Shown here: in pieces, positions 17,201-24,744 of the stretch
Layout of the letters: each line of letters begins with the position of its first letter
Numbering within the stretch: the first letter of the stretch is position 1
From: Candidatus Symbiothrix sp.
GTDB lineage: Bacteria > Bacteroidota > Bacteroidia > Bacteroidales > Azobacteroidaceae
Assembly (NCBI GenBank): GCA_031261295.1
Contig: JAISKT010000186.1
Span: 1 to 57,982 of the forward strand
Length of the DNA stretch: 57,982 nt
Reading direction: 5' to 3'
Notes under the pieces: generated by a model
Seen by the model: only the letters and a program-made list of their open reading frames with translations
Told to the model about the DNA's origin: nothing
Database searches by the model: none
Position numbers and translations under genes: made by a program

Positions 17201-18706
17201 ATTTACGGCTTCGTTTATGCTTTTTTTCAAGGATTCAACACGCTTTTGAGCTGTTTCCAAATCCTTGTTTAATTCAGCTATTTCCTTGTCATCAGCCGTT
17301 TTGTTGATAAGTTTGTCCCTATCCTCCAGCTTCATGTTTTTGAAATCCTGCATAGTCATACCGGCAAACGCTTCCGGCATTTCCTTTTGGAGTTCTTTCC
17401 ATGCCTTTATTTGGGCGTAGATAGTTTGTGTTTCATCGTTAATCTTATTGGTTAGTTGCTGCGTTTTGGATATTAGATTTTCCTTTTTTTCCCTTGCGGC
17501 TTCCATAACCTCATTATGCTTGCGTTGTGCTGCTTCGGCAGCAGTTTCCGCCGTAACGAGCTTGTAAATACCAAAAACCAACGAGGCAACCGCAACGGCT
17601 ATCAAGGTATATGGGTTTGACAACATCGCGGCTTTTACTGCTTGCAATGCTTTGACAAGTCCTTGTTGTGCCAACGCAAGCAGTTTTGTCCTTGCTGCTG
17701 CTACTGCTTCCGCATTTGACAACTGTATGCCTGCAGCTGTCGCGAGTTTCTTTTCCAAAACGGCTTGCATCAAAATTTTCCTGTTAAGGTTCTGAATGGC
17801 GTTCAAGGTAATCAATGCGGCTTTGTAAGAGCCATAAGCAACGACAATATCGGCTATTGCTTTACCTATTTCTTCATAATGTTCAACGATTGAAGTGGCT
17901 CCGGCGATTGTACTTGTTATAATTCCTTGTCCTTTTGTACCCAAATCATTCATCATATCATCAATCGCGCCGTGAAGATTGGATATGCTTCCCTCAATAC
18001 CCTTGCTTTGCTTATCAAGCATTCCGTAAAACTTTCCGCCCTCACTGGCGGCGGAAGCAAAAGCATCGGCAACCATATCCGCGCTTATTGCACCGTTACT
18101 CATTTCTTCTTTCAGAGCGCCGATTGACTTTCCTGTTTTTTCTGCTATAACAGAAAGAGGGTTGAAACCGGCATTTATCATCTGTAATAAATCCTGCCCC
18201 ATCAGTTTTCCTGTGGAGGACATTTGGGAAAAAGCCAAAGTAAGGGAATCAAATTTAGCTTGATTTCCCATAGATATGTCACCTATCTGCTTTAATAGGG
18301 GCATAACCTTTTCCGCTTCGATATTGAATGAAAGGAGTGTTTGTGCGCCTTTTGCGAGTGGGGTTAGTTCGAGAGGAGTTTTTGCGGCGAATTCTTTTAT
18401 TTGACCAAAAAGGGCATCTGCTTTCTGTTTGCTGCCTAACAGCGTTTCAAATGATATTGATAGACTTTCTACCTCTCCGCGCACTTTTACGATGTCGCTG
18501 ATAAAAGACTTTGCCATTGACAATGTGAAATAACCTCCGACAGCTCCGGCAATCTTTTTGTAGGCATTATCTATACGAGCGCCCTCCGATACCGCCGAAT
18601 CTCCAATACCTTTCAAGATATTAGATGCCCGGTTTGCATCCGCCCTTAATTGACTGTTATCAAGTCCGAGGCCGTAATATGATTTTCCCTCATCGTTCGC
18701 TGCCAT
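14294..18706 (-). CDS. Tape measure protein
   Basis: 1470 aa, the second largest structural gene after its neighbours are considered. Long alpha-helical, coiled-coil-rich regions alternate with hydrophobic segments near residues 365-385 (LIAVAVASLVFGIYKLV) and 1065-1090 (VILAIIGAAVQIITAIFNM). The N-terminal 250 residues have the conserved tape-measure domain with FETLLGSKQKADALF and LKQIGDISMGNQAKFDSL. It sets tail length and is probably injected with the DNA. It starts 4 nt before the end of the frameshifted chaperone product, the standard arrangement. Length predicts a tail of about 200 nm, using the usual 1.5 angstrom per residue. Confidence 0.92.
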   Translation of the reverse strand: MAANDEGKSYYGLGLDNSQLRADANRASNILKGIGDSAVSEGARIDNAYKKIAGAVGGYFTLSMAKSFISDIVKVRGEVESLSISFETLLGSKQKADALFGQIKEFAAKTPLELTPLAKGAQTLLSFNIEAEKVMPLLKQIGDISMGNQAKFDSLTLAFSQMSSTGKLMGQDLLQMINAGFNPLSVIAEKTGKSIGALKEEMSNGAISADMVADAFASAASEGGKFYGMLDKQSKGIEGSISNLHGAIDDMMNDLGTKGQGIITSTIAGATSIVEHYEEIGKAIADIVVAYGSYKAALITLNAIQNLNRKILMQAVLEKKLATAAGIQLSNAEAVAAARTKLLALAQQGLVKALQAVKAAMLSNPYTLIAVAVASLVFGIYKLVTAETAAEAAQRKHNEVMEAAREKKENLISKTQQLTNKINDETQTIYAQIKAWKELQKEMPEAFAGMTMQDFKNMKLEDRDKLINKTADDKEIAELNKDLETAQKRVESLKKSINEAVNMQSGQFGNGGMIFAFSRQLTEAEETLKLKKEEKAQRDEIIRQAEFEAKTDSEKLSILNEQLQKYKDQYAEIEKLVPESERLAGAMDKTVIPAITNVEKGLFDVNTEWGKFDWQTMSNISQLDFLKGKINEVGNTISAITTANSGGTTYAEAKENARKTYSEAKKLVDDITKNSKKYSQKAYEDAIENLDKTQKSYKALGGDTTKPKSPKITQNANQEKIAAAERIKKIEEYEKAIEKSIRDTELEIEQARIEAMEDGFGKQTAQIDLNYKKLITQNKQRREEMVKELNAKDEIVWQQENPKFKEKGLSYTNRMTDKDLSDEQLKQLESFTDLANTYQENANKEMLKNMLDEFVSYEQQITKTTKEYEDKRRQMHNEDGSLKTGFTTDNVDELNRNEENDLNAINQSFAEREATFQAWMDEVANMSLKQLEKVLKQAEDELAKFEASGEKDDKKLAIAKAKVTTAKKSVETENAKNSTSPNKRSIKEWQDLHKTLKDVNDSFEDIGDTVGGTAGEIIKTASNIASGTIAMIDGIKILAVGAGQAISTVEKASVILAIIGAAVQIITAIFNMASAAEARHQEALKEIQANKLAMQREYNLLLLEQNLLLKEAETIFGTDGYGKATNAIEVYKKALSDLSKEIKGVKPPEWMQSNIFTRNTYQKNLAEYEKGIQGLNSITVKTGHKKTGLFGWGKGKDIYSGILDVYPKLIDETGKFDAELAKVILNTQTMSDESKASLQNMIDLADMAEKAYQEVNDYLTDIFGELGNSMSDALTDAFRNGTDAAQAFSDSVSSMLEKLAQDMIYSITLAPIFEQAQKDMLKTMGNSNLTDEEKFKQYTQIMKGVVSDANAAKDTAFDLYKMFQDEAANQNLDLWKPNAEREASQKGFASMSQDSADELNGRFTAIQAHTYSITENTKILVANSNMILQHLAGIESNTKYCENLAEINTNIRQVKSGIDDMNLKGITIKK

Positions 18707-18709
18707 TTT

Positions 18710-19410
18710 CTATTTAGTCATTTCCAACATTTTGAGATAACCCTCTCTCGTGTTGATATTGATACCCTTTTTGTTTTCCGTTTCTTCCCTTTTCTTGCTG
18801 TTATAACTTGGTAGAACGGAACCGTACATTACCATGTTTGCGTAACTCATATCGTACAGGACATAATCAATAGGAAGATTAAATCCTTTTACTGTTCCTG
18901 CAATTACTGCCCAGATGCTGTCATTACCGTTTCCCTCGTCTTCTGTAGAAGATTTATCTCTATCAGGGAAACGGTAAGCCCGAAAAAATCGCTTAACTGC
19001 ATTGTTTTGAGCAATCTCGCCATAATCTCGTGTAAGTCCCTTGGCTCTACATTTTCAAGCAATTTTTTAGCGAGGATTGCTTTGTTGTCAATAGTAACTT
19101 CGTTTTCATCGCTGACAAGCCCGAAAAGCCGTTTTGTAACGACTTTTTTTGTTTCGGTTATGTTCTTTGCCCCGAGTATAAGAATGGCGATAATATCGCC
19201 CAGAACACGGCAATCTTTCGCTATGTACAGACTTTCAATGGCTATATCATCGGGATTTAATTCAACCGTTGGAAGTTTTGATATAGCCTCTGATGCAAGT
19301 ATAAGCGTGGCGGCGCTCGGCGGCGATACTTTATAGGTTTCCCCGCCGACAACTACCTCCTCTTGTTGCTGTAATATTGTTTTTGATACTTTGCTTTCAA
19401 CTGTATCCAT
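18710..19410 (-). CDS. Tail assembly chaperone fusion (gpGT-like) by -1 frameshift
   Basis: The zero-frame gene from 19410 shifts to the -1 frame at the slippery heptamer TTTTTTC (coordinates 18988 to 18982 on the minus strand). The new frame is open for 90 codons to the TAG at 18710-18712, giving a product of about 233 aa. The extension reads FFRAYRFPDRDKSS and continues to a charged C-terminus (GYLKMLEMTK). In phage lambda and many siphophages the fused T domain brings tape measure and tube protein together during tail assembly. The position directly before the tape measure gene fits exactly. Confidence 0.85.
18904..19410 (-). CDS. Tail assembly chaperone, zero-frame product (gpG-like)
   Basis: 168 aa from the ATG at 19410. 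The frame extends upstream to 19593, but that stretch contains a tRNA gene, so the longer start is rejected. The protein is helical with conserved-looking segments YKVSPPSAATLILASEAI and MARLLKTMQLSDFFGL; the latter directly encodes the slippery sequence. It would coat the tape measure protein before tail tube polymerisation and does not remain in the virion. Most ribosomes are expected to stop here at 18904, with a minority shifting to make the longer fusion. Confidence 0.85.
   Translation of the reverse strand: MDTVESKVSKTILQQQEEVVVGGETYKVSPPSAATLILASEAISKLPTVELNPDDIAIESLYIAKDCRVLGDIIAILILGAKNITETKKVVTKRLFGLVSDENEVTIDNKAILAKKLLENVEPRDLHEIMARLLKTMQLSDFFGLTVSLIEINLLQKTRETVMTASGQ
18982..18988 (-). 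promoter_or_regulatory. Slippery heptamer for -1 ribosomal frameshift
   Basis: On the coding strand the zero frame reads GAT TTT TTC, giving T TTT TTC, a textbook X XXY YYZ site. After slipping, both tRNAs still pair at TTT TTT. The -1 frame is open from here to 18710 and the zero frame stops at 18904. Confidence 0.85.
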
Positions 19411-19429
19411 TTTTTTAATTATTAGTTTG

Positions 19430-19502
19430 TTGCGGATGCAGGACTTGAACCTGCGACCTCTTGGATATGAACCAAGCGAGCTGCCAACTGCTCTAATCCG
19501 CT
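19430..19502 (-). tRNA. tRNA-Met-type (anticodon CAT)
   Basis: A 73-nt cloverleaf on the minus strand. Acceptor AGCGGAT/ATCCGCA, D-stem GAGC/GCTC, anticodon stem CTTGG/CCAAG with loop TTCATAT, T-arm GCAGG TTCAAGT CCTGC, discriminator A, no encoded CCA. Position 1 and 72 form an A-A mismatch, reminiscent of the weak 1:72 pair of initiator tRNAs, but the G-C-rich anticodon stem of initiators is absent. CAT could read Met or, if lysidine-modified, Ile (AUA). It sits inside the structural operon, so it must be cut out of the late mRNA. Confidence 0.93.
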
Positions 19503-19510
19503 GTACCAAC

Positions 19511-19675
19511 TTATTTTTTATCATCGGGAGCGGCGGGTTCTTTTTCTTTTTCCGCCACGTTCGCTTTAATAAGTTCATCGGCGCGTTTTGCATCCACTTC
19601 CAATACTGTTCCTATCGGACGGAACTTGTTATTTGCGGTTTTATCCACAAATCCTGTCGTTACTACTACTTTCAT
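19511..19675 (-). CDS. Small phage structural-module protein
   Basis: 54 aa, starting MKVVVTTGFVDKTANNKF and ending in an acidic/lysine-rich tail (PAAPDDKK). The first 40 residues look like a compact beta/alpha unit (GTVLEVDAKRADELIKANV). This pattern is common in small proteins next to tail tube or head-tail connector genes in phages of Bacteroidetes and Firmicutes. It lies 21 nt after the tube gene and 8 nt before the tRNA. Function unknown. Confidence 0.7.
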   Translation of the reverse strand: MKVVVTTGFVDKTANNKFRPIGTVLEVDAKRADELIKANVAEKEKEPAAPDDKK

Positions 19676-19696
19676 ATTAATTTAATTTTAAGTTGT

Positions 19697-20149
19697 TTAT
19701 GCCTGCGGAGCCGTGTACGGTTGCAATACATTTCCTGTCGCGGGTTTCATCCCTCTGAAAGTGTAATGTAACTTGATACCGTCTGCTGATTTCCACAATT
19801 CTTTTACCGAAACAGTGCAACGTGGCATCTGTCTGCCCTCAAGGGTAGTGTCTTCGGGAATTACCCGGATTGCGTACTCGGAAGTCACCACACCATCGTT
19901 GTCAGGTATGGGCTTCGCGGTTCCTTTTTCGACAAAACGGTCAAATTCGATATAGGGTTGGTTTGCCAGACGTTTGTAATCTGCAATATCCCCACCCTCG
20001 TATTGAGCTTTCAATTCATCGCCGTCATCCGAATCAAGATTGAATGAATCAAGTACCGGCTTTTTGTCGAGAGCCGTATAAGTACCCGGCGTTCCTGCTG
20101 TTAAAGGGGCAAATTCAATATTCATTCCTCCCCATGCTAATACTGCCAT
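19697..20149 (-). CDS. Major tail (tube) protein candidate
   Basis: 150 aa, mainly beta with the pattern LDSFNLDSDDGDELKAQYEGGD and a second half containing RCTVSVKELWKSADGIKLHYTF. The place in the operon, between the tail-completion genes and the tail chaperones, is that of the major tail protein, which polymerises into hexameric rings around the tape measure. The sequence is shorter than lambda gpV, and the family name is not certain, but no other gene here suits the role. Confidence 0.7.
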   Translation of the reverse strand: MAVLAWGGMNIEFAPLTAGTPGTYTALDKKPVLDSFNLDSDDGDELKAQYEGGDIADYKRLANQPYIEFDRFVEKGTAKPIPDNDGVVTSEYAIRVIPEDTTLEGRQMPRCTVSVKELWKSADGIKLHYTFRGMKPATGNVLQPYTAPQA

Positions 20150-20170
20150 AACTATTTAATTTTTAATTTG

Positions 20171-20659
20171 TTAATTTACTTTTCTTATAACTCTTATGTC
20201 ACCGTTTCCGGTTAGTCTAATTGGGCTTATGTCCTCTCCTCCTGTATAGTAGTAATCATACCCCAATTTAATGACTATAAAATGCTGATTGATTTCGAGT
20301 TCTGCTTCCGTGTAGATAGTCTGCCGTAAATTGAATTTATAATTAGATTTTTCTACCGTCAACGATTTTACAAATTCGGCAGCTGCTATTTCCAATTCTT
20401 CACTTCGTTTTCCGTCCTCAAGCATTACACCGTTATCGGTGTCGGGCGCTTCAATGTCCGGGATGAAAATGTTAATCGTTACCACACCTGTTTCAATTTG
20501 GTCGGGAATGCCGGTTGTAAAGGCAACAATAATATCCTCCGCTTTGCTGTCGCGGGGTCGATAACCGAACCGGTATATCTTTCCGTTTACAGCGTTAGGA
20601 AGTGCGCTGTTTTTCAACAATGCAATAATGTCGCTCTGTACCTGTTTACCTGTTTTCAT
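20171..20659 (-). CDS. Tail terminator/completion-like protein
   Basis: 162 aa. The N-terminus (SDIIALLKNSALPNAVNGKIYR) and the alternating strands that follow fit small tail-terminator proteins that cap the tube and join it to the head. It lies between the HK97 gp10-like gene (4-nt overlap) and the tube gene, as in many siphoviruses. The ending SPIRLTGNGDIRVIRKVN recalls the end of the stalk protein at 12578 (RFTGNGSLRLT), so this short tail may be a shared assembly tag. Assignment by order and shape only. Confidence 0.6.
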   Translation of the reverse strand: MKTGKQVQSDIIALLKNSALPNAVNGKIYRFGYRPRDSKAEDIIVAFTTGIPDQIETGVVTINIFIPDIEAPDTDNGVMLEDGKRSEELEIAAAEFVKSLTVEKSNYKFNLRQTIYTEAELEINQHFIVIKLGYDYYYTGGEDISPIRLTGNGDIRVIRKVN

Positions 20660-21102
20660 TTCCTCCTAAATCCAAGTTTTGAAAGCATTTGCGGAACGAG
20701 CTTTTCAGCCAACAGTTCCGAACTATCCAATACATTATATCCTTTTGCTGAAACGTATGAAGCGTAATTCATACCGGCTACGACAATTAAACATATCCCT
20801 TTCGGGAATTTGCTGATCAGTTGTTTCACGAACTCTTGTCCGTCTGATGCGCCTTGTTTTCCCTGTTTTACAGTTGAAAAGCTGCTCATCTGTATGACAT
20901 TCCCATCCACAACTACGACATATCCTATTGAACTCCGCAGGTTTCCTGTCTGGTCATAATACCCTCCATTAGTGCGAGCTTCGTTCAAACATTTTTCGCC
21001 GACATAGCACAGATTTCGTATAATTACCTGCTCTTTTCTCTGTACGAGATTAGTGATGTAATTATCAATATGGCTATCCGGTGTCAAACGTGTTATAGAC
21101 AT
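20656..21102 (-). CDS. HK97 gp10-like neck/tail-completion protein
   Basis: 148 aa from the ATG at 21102; the frame opens 14 codons earlier, inside the upstream gene. The segment EARTNGGYYDQTGNLRSSIG is characteristic of this family, followed by AGMNYASYVSAKGYNVLDSS, the other conserved stretch. These proteins sit at the head-tail junction or complete the tail. It begins 2 nt before the end of the head-closure gene. Confidence 0.75.
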   Translation of the reverse strand: MSITRLTPDSHIDNYITNLVQRKEQVIIRNLCYVGEKCLNEARTNGGYYDQTGNLRSSIGYVVVVDGNVIQMSSFSTVKQGKQGASDGQEFVKQLISKFPKGICLIVVAGMNYASYVSAKGYNVLDSSELLAEKLVPQMLSKLGFRRK

Positions 21103-21104
21103 AA

Positions 21105-21419
21105 TCAAACAACTATTCGTAACGCACCGACAGCCTCCAACCATTCCGTAAACATTACCGAAAACTCGCCCAAATCCTTTCCTAATCTGTTTATCTGTAC
21201 CCGCTCCGCTTCAAACGGTTGAGGTTCGATTAAAACAATGTAAGAAGCGACCTTAAACGTGTTTCCGTTCTGTTTTCCGAGATTGTTCCTTTTGTTCACT
21301 TGTACGTTGCAAGGAATGGGAGCGCCGAATGTTTCTTCCGGTTTAATCGGATAATCATTGTCGTCAAATCCGCCTCCTGCTTTCGTCTTAGCTGCTATCG
21401 TTCCGTTTTCTATAATCAT
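21105..21419 (-). CDS. Head-closure-like connector protein
   Basis: 104 aa, small and beta-rich, with GGGFDDNDYPIKPEETFG near the start and ASYIVLIEPQPFEAERVQI in the middle. It lies second after the capsid gene, where the stopper (SPP1 gp16-type) normally occurs. It overlaps the adaptor gene by 4 nt. I infer the role from order and size; the sequence family itself is not recognised. Confidence 0.6.
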   Translation of the reverse strand: MIIENGTIAAKTKAGGGFDDNDYPIKPEETFGAPIPCNVQVNKRNNLGKQNGNTFKVASYIVLIEPQPFEAERVQINRLGKDLGEFSVMFTEWLEAVGALRIVV

Positions 21420-21739
21420 AAATCACTTCCCATATATCCGTATGCAACGCCTAAATTTCCGCCATCCCCCAACTCGTCAAGGATACTATCAGCATTTAAC
21501 CGAAATCTACGTCTGTCCTCATCTGTAAAACTATACGATATTCCTCCCTGTGAAACATCCGGGCATTCGGAAAGGAACTTGTATATTCGAGCTTGCGCCC
21601 TCTTAAACGATGCCCCGTTGCGAATTTCCGGTGTTAATACGGTTTCAATATCTAAACCCAAACCCTCTGCAATATCATTTACGGTTGCAGTAGGGATTGG
21701 ATAATTCGATAGGCTTTTCAATGATTGCAGAACGTCCAT
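21416..21739 (-). CDS. Head-tail adaptor protein
   Basis: 107 aa from the ATG at 21739, 4 nt after the capsid stop; the longer frame would run into the capsid gene. It is mostly helical at the N-terminus (MDVLQSLKSLSNYPIP, then DIAEGLGLDIETVLTPEI), with FTDEDRRRFRLNADSILDEL nearer the end, a pattern of gp15-type adaptors that dock below the portal. First gene after the capsid in the connector series. Confidence 0.65.
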   Translation of the reverse strand: MDVLQSLKSLSNYPIPTATVNDIAEGLGLDIETVLTPEIRNGASFKRAQARIYKFLSECPDVSQGGISYSFTDEDRRRFRLNADSILDELGDGGNLGVAYGYMGSDL

Positions 21740-21743
21740 AACA

Positions 21744-22844
21744 TTACTCTCCTCCGTTCCAAGCTGTATTCTCTGTGTTAATGAACACCAAAGAATTACG
21801 GTTGATAAGTGCCGGTTGTACATAAGCCTCTGCCATTGTTACCTCAAGCATTGGGTTCAAATCAGAGTAACGTGTCAACTTGTAATAACTTGCCTGCGCT
21901 TGCAAAGCATCGTTATTAGGGACATTCGGAACAGGCTTGTAATACGTGTATCCGAGTTGTGGAACAGGCGAAAGCGTTACTACTTTCGGATTCCACGGTT
22001 GGATTGTCGTTTTCTTTCCGTCCTTTGCTTCAATCGTTGCATAGGGGTCAATCACAAGGATTTGCGGAGCGCCTTTGCCAATCAGATAAGCATTCACGCT
22101 TGCAAGCGAAATCATATCCGCCGTAACGAGAGTTTGGTCATAACGGGGAAATAACCTTTTGGCGATTGCCGGTTGTGATATAAGTTGTTCAAACTTACCT
22201 GCCGTCATGATTGCGTACATCGGTTTTTTAAGACCTTTTGCAGTGATTGCTTTTTGCGCATTAATCAAATCCTTGATACCGTCAGCGTTTGCTGCCGTCC
22301 AAACAACTGCCGCTCCTTTGAAGTTTTCAGTCGGAACGTTGAAGTTAATAACATCTTCCGTTGCCATTTCTCCCTCGATATTTGCCGGAAAAGTTTGGAT
22401 TCCTTTTGAACCGATGCGCAAAGCATCAATTTCAACTTTGTAATCCATTGCTTTGTTGCAAAAATCCAAGTCGTTGTACACCAAATCAACCAAATAACGT
22501 GCGGTTGCGACATCTTCCGTGTTTGCGGCTGCCACAACTTGCAAATCGTTGTACTCGTTGATTTCTATTTCGTCCTTTTGACGGCTTACCGCAATCTTGG
22601 AAAGTTTACCACTCCAAGACCCCACCTTTTGTCGGGTCTTCTGCGGGGCTTTCGTATTGAACGCCACGCGGTCGGCGGACACAGGAATACCCTCGTCGCC
22701 TTCAATACCTTTCAGGTCGAATTTCGGGGTATATTTCAGCGGAAAGAGTTGTTGCCAAGCAAGCCCCAATCCGGGCTTGTAAGAATTGACAGCGACCTGC
22801 ATTCCCGGCTGGTCGATGTCAAATAAAGGTTTATTCATTGCCAT
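21744..22844 (-). CDS. Major capsid protein (lambda gpE-like)
   Basis: 366 aa. The whole length fits the gpE-type major capsid family: an N-terminal arm, an early strand with DEGIPVSADRVAFNTKAPQ, a helical spine with ATARYLVDLVYNDLDFCNKAM, and the C-terminal stretch PVPQLGYTYYKPVPNVPNNDA. It assembles into the HK97-fold icosahedral shell. Flanked by a decoration-like gene and the adaptor, with 13 nt between it and the former. Confidence 0.88.
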   Translation of the reverse strand: MAMNKPLFDIDQPGMQVAVNSYKPGLGLAWQQLFPLKYTPKFDLKGIEGDEGIPVSADRVAFNTKAPQKTRQKVGSWSGKLSKIAVSRQKDEIEINEYNDLQVVAAANTEDVATARYLVDLVYNDLDFCNKAMDYKVEIDALRIGSKGIQTFPANIEGEMATEDVINFNVPTENFKGAAVVWTAANADGIKDLINAQKAITAKGLKKPMYAIMTAGKFEQLISQPAIAKRLFPRYDQTLVTADMISLASVNAYLIGKGAPQILVIDPYATIEAKDGKKTTIQPWNPKVVTLSPVPQLGYTYYKPVPNVPNNDALQAQASYYKLTRYSDLNPMLEVTMAEAYVQPALINRNSLVFINTENTAWNGGE

Positions 22845-22857
22845 AAATCAATCCTCC

Positions 22858-23415
22858 TTATACTAATTGAATGGTTGGGAGCAATGCGGCTACCTCGCTG
22901 GCGATATTCGCCGTTTCTTTTCTCAAATTCGCTCCGTTTACAAGTCTTACGGCTTGGTCTCCGTTCCCTGTTTTGATACCGTTCCCGATAACATACAAAG
23001 GAGTAATTAACGGAGCTGCTGCTGTTGCACTTGCTGCGGCTGCTTGATACAGCACAGTTCCGATAGGTACATCAACGCCAAGTGTTACAGTAACCGTGTC
23101 GTAATCTGCGTTTGAAGTATCAACCGCCGTACTTGCGACAGCCTTTTTTCCTGTTCCGATAAAATCACCGGAAACGATACCGCTTCCTTTTTCGATTTTG
23201 ATTGTGGTATCGGCGGCGGCAACTGCGGCGGCAAGTCGATAACCTTTAATCAACGCATATTGGGAGCCTGTCCCTTTTCCGACCGCAGTCGTTGGAGGGG
23301 CATCAAATGTGGGTGCGGTAACTAAACCGCCGCCCGGCTTTTCTGCATAAATCTGCTCAAAGTAGATAGGTTCTACTTTACCGGCATCTTCATATTTGAA
23401 ATTTACATTTGCCAT
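22858..23415 (-). CDS. Head decoration-like protein
   Basis: 185 aa, alanine-, threonine- and glycine-rich and probably all beta (AAADTTIKIEKGSGIVSGDFI, NADYDTVTVTLGVDVPIGTV). It lies between scaffold and capsid genes, where lambda-type phages carry the D protein that stabilises the filled head. Longer than lambda gpD (110 aa). The role is inferred from position and composition. Confidence 0.65.
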   Translation of the reverse strand: MANVNFKYEDAGKVEPIYFEQIYAEKPGGGLVTAPTFDAPPTTAVGKGTGSQYALIKGYRLAAAVAAADTTIKIEKGSGIVSGDFIGTGKKAVASTAVDTSNADYDTVTVTLGVDVPIGTVLYQAAAASATAAAPLITPLYVIGNGIKTGNGDQAVRLVNGANLRKETANIASEVAALLPTIQLV

Positions 23416-23417
23416 AA

Positions 23418-24122
23418 TTATTTTGTTTCATTTTGCAGCCCTTGAATGGCGGGGGCTGACTTTGCCGCCTCTTGTTCTGCGATACGAGATTTTAGAATAG
23501 GGTTTATTTCGTCCCCTTTACCTCCTCCACCCGAACCGGCTTTCGGTCTTGTTACTACTCCGCCCTTTGCGTTGTATTCCGTTGTGATTGCTTCTATGTC
23601 GGGTGTGATTTCTGCTACCCATGCATTAAAGTCTTCATCATCTTTGAAACTGTAACGTTCAAAGTCCTTTTCGTAACGTTGACGGATTTTTTCCGGCGCA
23701 TTTTCCAACACTTTTGTGAGTGATTGTTTCCGGGTGTTAGTCGTTTTCTCTCCCTCAATACGTGCCAACTTTTCAGAAAGAGCCTTGTTGCTTTCGATGA
23801 TAGCCTTTGCCCATTCCGGCGTGGTTTTATCATCTTCTTTCGGTGGCGTTGGTGTTGTTGGCGGTGCCGGTGTTTCGATAGGTTTGCCCTCTTTAAGTGA
23901 GTGCTTTTTTTCATAGTTTGCTACTGCGGATTGCGTTGCCTGCGTTGCGCGGCTGTCCGCTTCGCTATCTATGATTTGCTGAAACGTTACCCCCTCTACA
24001 TAGGTTGCAACTTGTTCTTCGGTTGTTACAGTTTTCGCCCCTTTTTCGGCTATCCTGTTCAAAATGTTTTCGCTGACACCTACAAACTTAGTTTTCAGCG
24101 CATTAATAATTGACTGTTTCAT
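23418..24122 (-). CDS. Capsid scaffolding protein
   Basis: 234 aa from the ATG at 24122; the frame opens 12 codons upstream. It is highly charged and helical, with a proline/threonine-rich linker (ETPAPPTTPTPP) and a coiled-coil-like centre (AIIESNKALSEKLARIEGEK), then a glycine-rich stretch and a helical C-terminus. That fits the scaffold that shapes the procapsid and is then lost. It is the first gene of the capsid series. Confidence 0.75.
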   Translation of the reverse strand: MKQSIINALKTKFVGVSENILNRIAEKGAKTVTTEEQVATYVEGVTFQQIIDSEADSRATQATQSAVANYEKKHSLKEGKPIETPAPPTTPTPPKEDDKTTPEWAKAIIESNKALSEKLARIEGEKTTNTRKQSLTKVLENAPEKIRQRYEKDFERYSFKDDEDFNAWVAEITPDIEAITTEYNAKGGVVTRPKAGSGGGGKGDEINPILKSRIAEQEAAKSAPAIQGLQNETK

Positions 24123-24126
24123 ATTT

Positions 24127-24642
24127 TTAAAAATAATTCCATTTATATCCGTATGCACTATTAGCCTTATTTTGACAACAAAGCCTTATATTAGCAGGAC
24201 AAGCGTTTAGGCTTCTTGCTGCCTCTTTCAGACTATCCCATTTCTTTACAAATTCACCGCTCATTAGCTTTTGAATTATACACTTTTTATTTTTAGAAGC
24301 ATTTAGTCTTACTCTATATGCGTGTTTGATGTTTTCGGAGTAAGTAGCCCATTCGAGATTTTCAATTCTGTTATCTAATTTGTCTCCATTTATATGATTA
24401 ACTGTATCCTTTTTATTTTCATTTTCTAAAAATGCCTCTGCTACTAATCTGTGTATTGACATTCGTTTTCTTTTTCCGTCTTTCCATAAATGCAACATTA
24501 AATACCCTCCTCTATTACTGCTATTAAGGATATGAAATGGCATTGAATGGTTTGAGTTTCCATTCCCAAGACTGATAACTCTACCTAAATTGCTGACCTG
24601 ATAAATATCCTCGTATCCTTTAATGTTTCTCCATTCTTCCAT
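24127..24642 (-). CDS. Free-standing HNH homing endonuclease (NUMOD4-HNH-NUMOD1)
   Basis: 171 aa. NUMOD4 motif at the start (EEWRNIKGYEDIYQVSNLGRV), HNH core in the middle (VNHINGDKLDNRIENLEWAT, with His and Asn ligands), and a NUMOD1-type DNA-binding helix at the end (KKWDSLKEAARSLN). Such enzymes make a double-strand break in phage genomes lacking the gene and so spread by repair. It is inserted just upstream of the scaffold gene, near the divergent promoter, and its AT content seems higher than its neighbours, which fits recent acquisition. Confidence 0.92.
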   Translation of the reverse strand: MEEWRNIKGYEDIYQVSNLGRVISLGNGNSNHSMPFHILNSSNRGGYLMLHLWKDGKRKRMSIHRLVAEAFLENENKKDTVNHINGDKLDNRIENLEWATYSENIKHAYRVRLNASKNKKCIIQKLMSGEFVKKWDSLKEAARSLNACPANIRLCCQNKANSAYGYKWNYF

Positions 24643-24671
24643 ATAAATTAACTGAATAGATTATTTTTTGC

Positions 24672-24730
24672 AAAAATACTACTTATTTTTTAAAACACTC
24701 ATATTATAAGTGTTTTTATTATTATTTTTG
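24672..24730. promoter_or_regulatory. Divergent promoter region with palindromic activator box
   Basis: The palindrome ACACTCATATTATAAGTGT lies at 24696-24714. To the right, TATTTTTG at 24723-24730 is a -7 box 8 nt away, driving the ParB-like gene. To the left, CAAAAATA at 24672-24679 is a minus-strand -7 box, 16 nt away, about one helical turn further than at the other three sites. It could drive the endonuclease and structural genes. Confidence 0.6.
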
Positions 24731-24744
24731 CAAAAAAAATTATC

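Noticed and set aside
19411-19593. N-terminal extension of the tail chaperone
   Set aside because: This stretch encodes a complete tRNA on the same strand, so the frame is open by chance.
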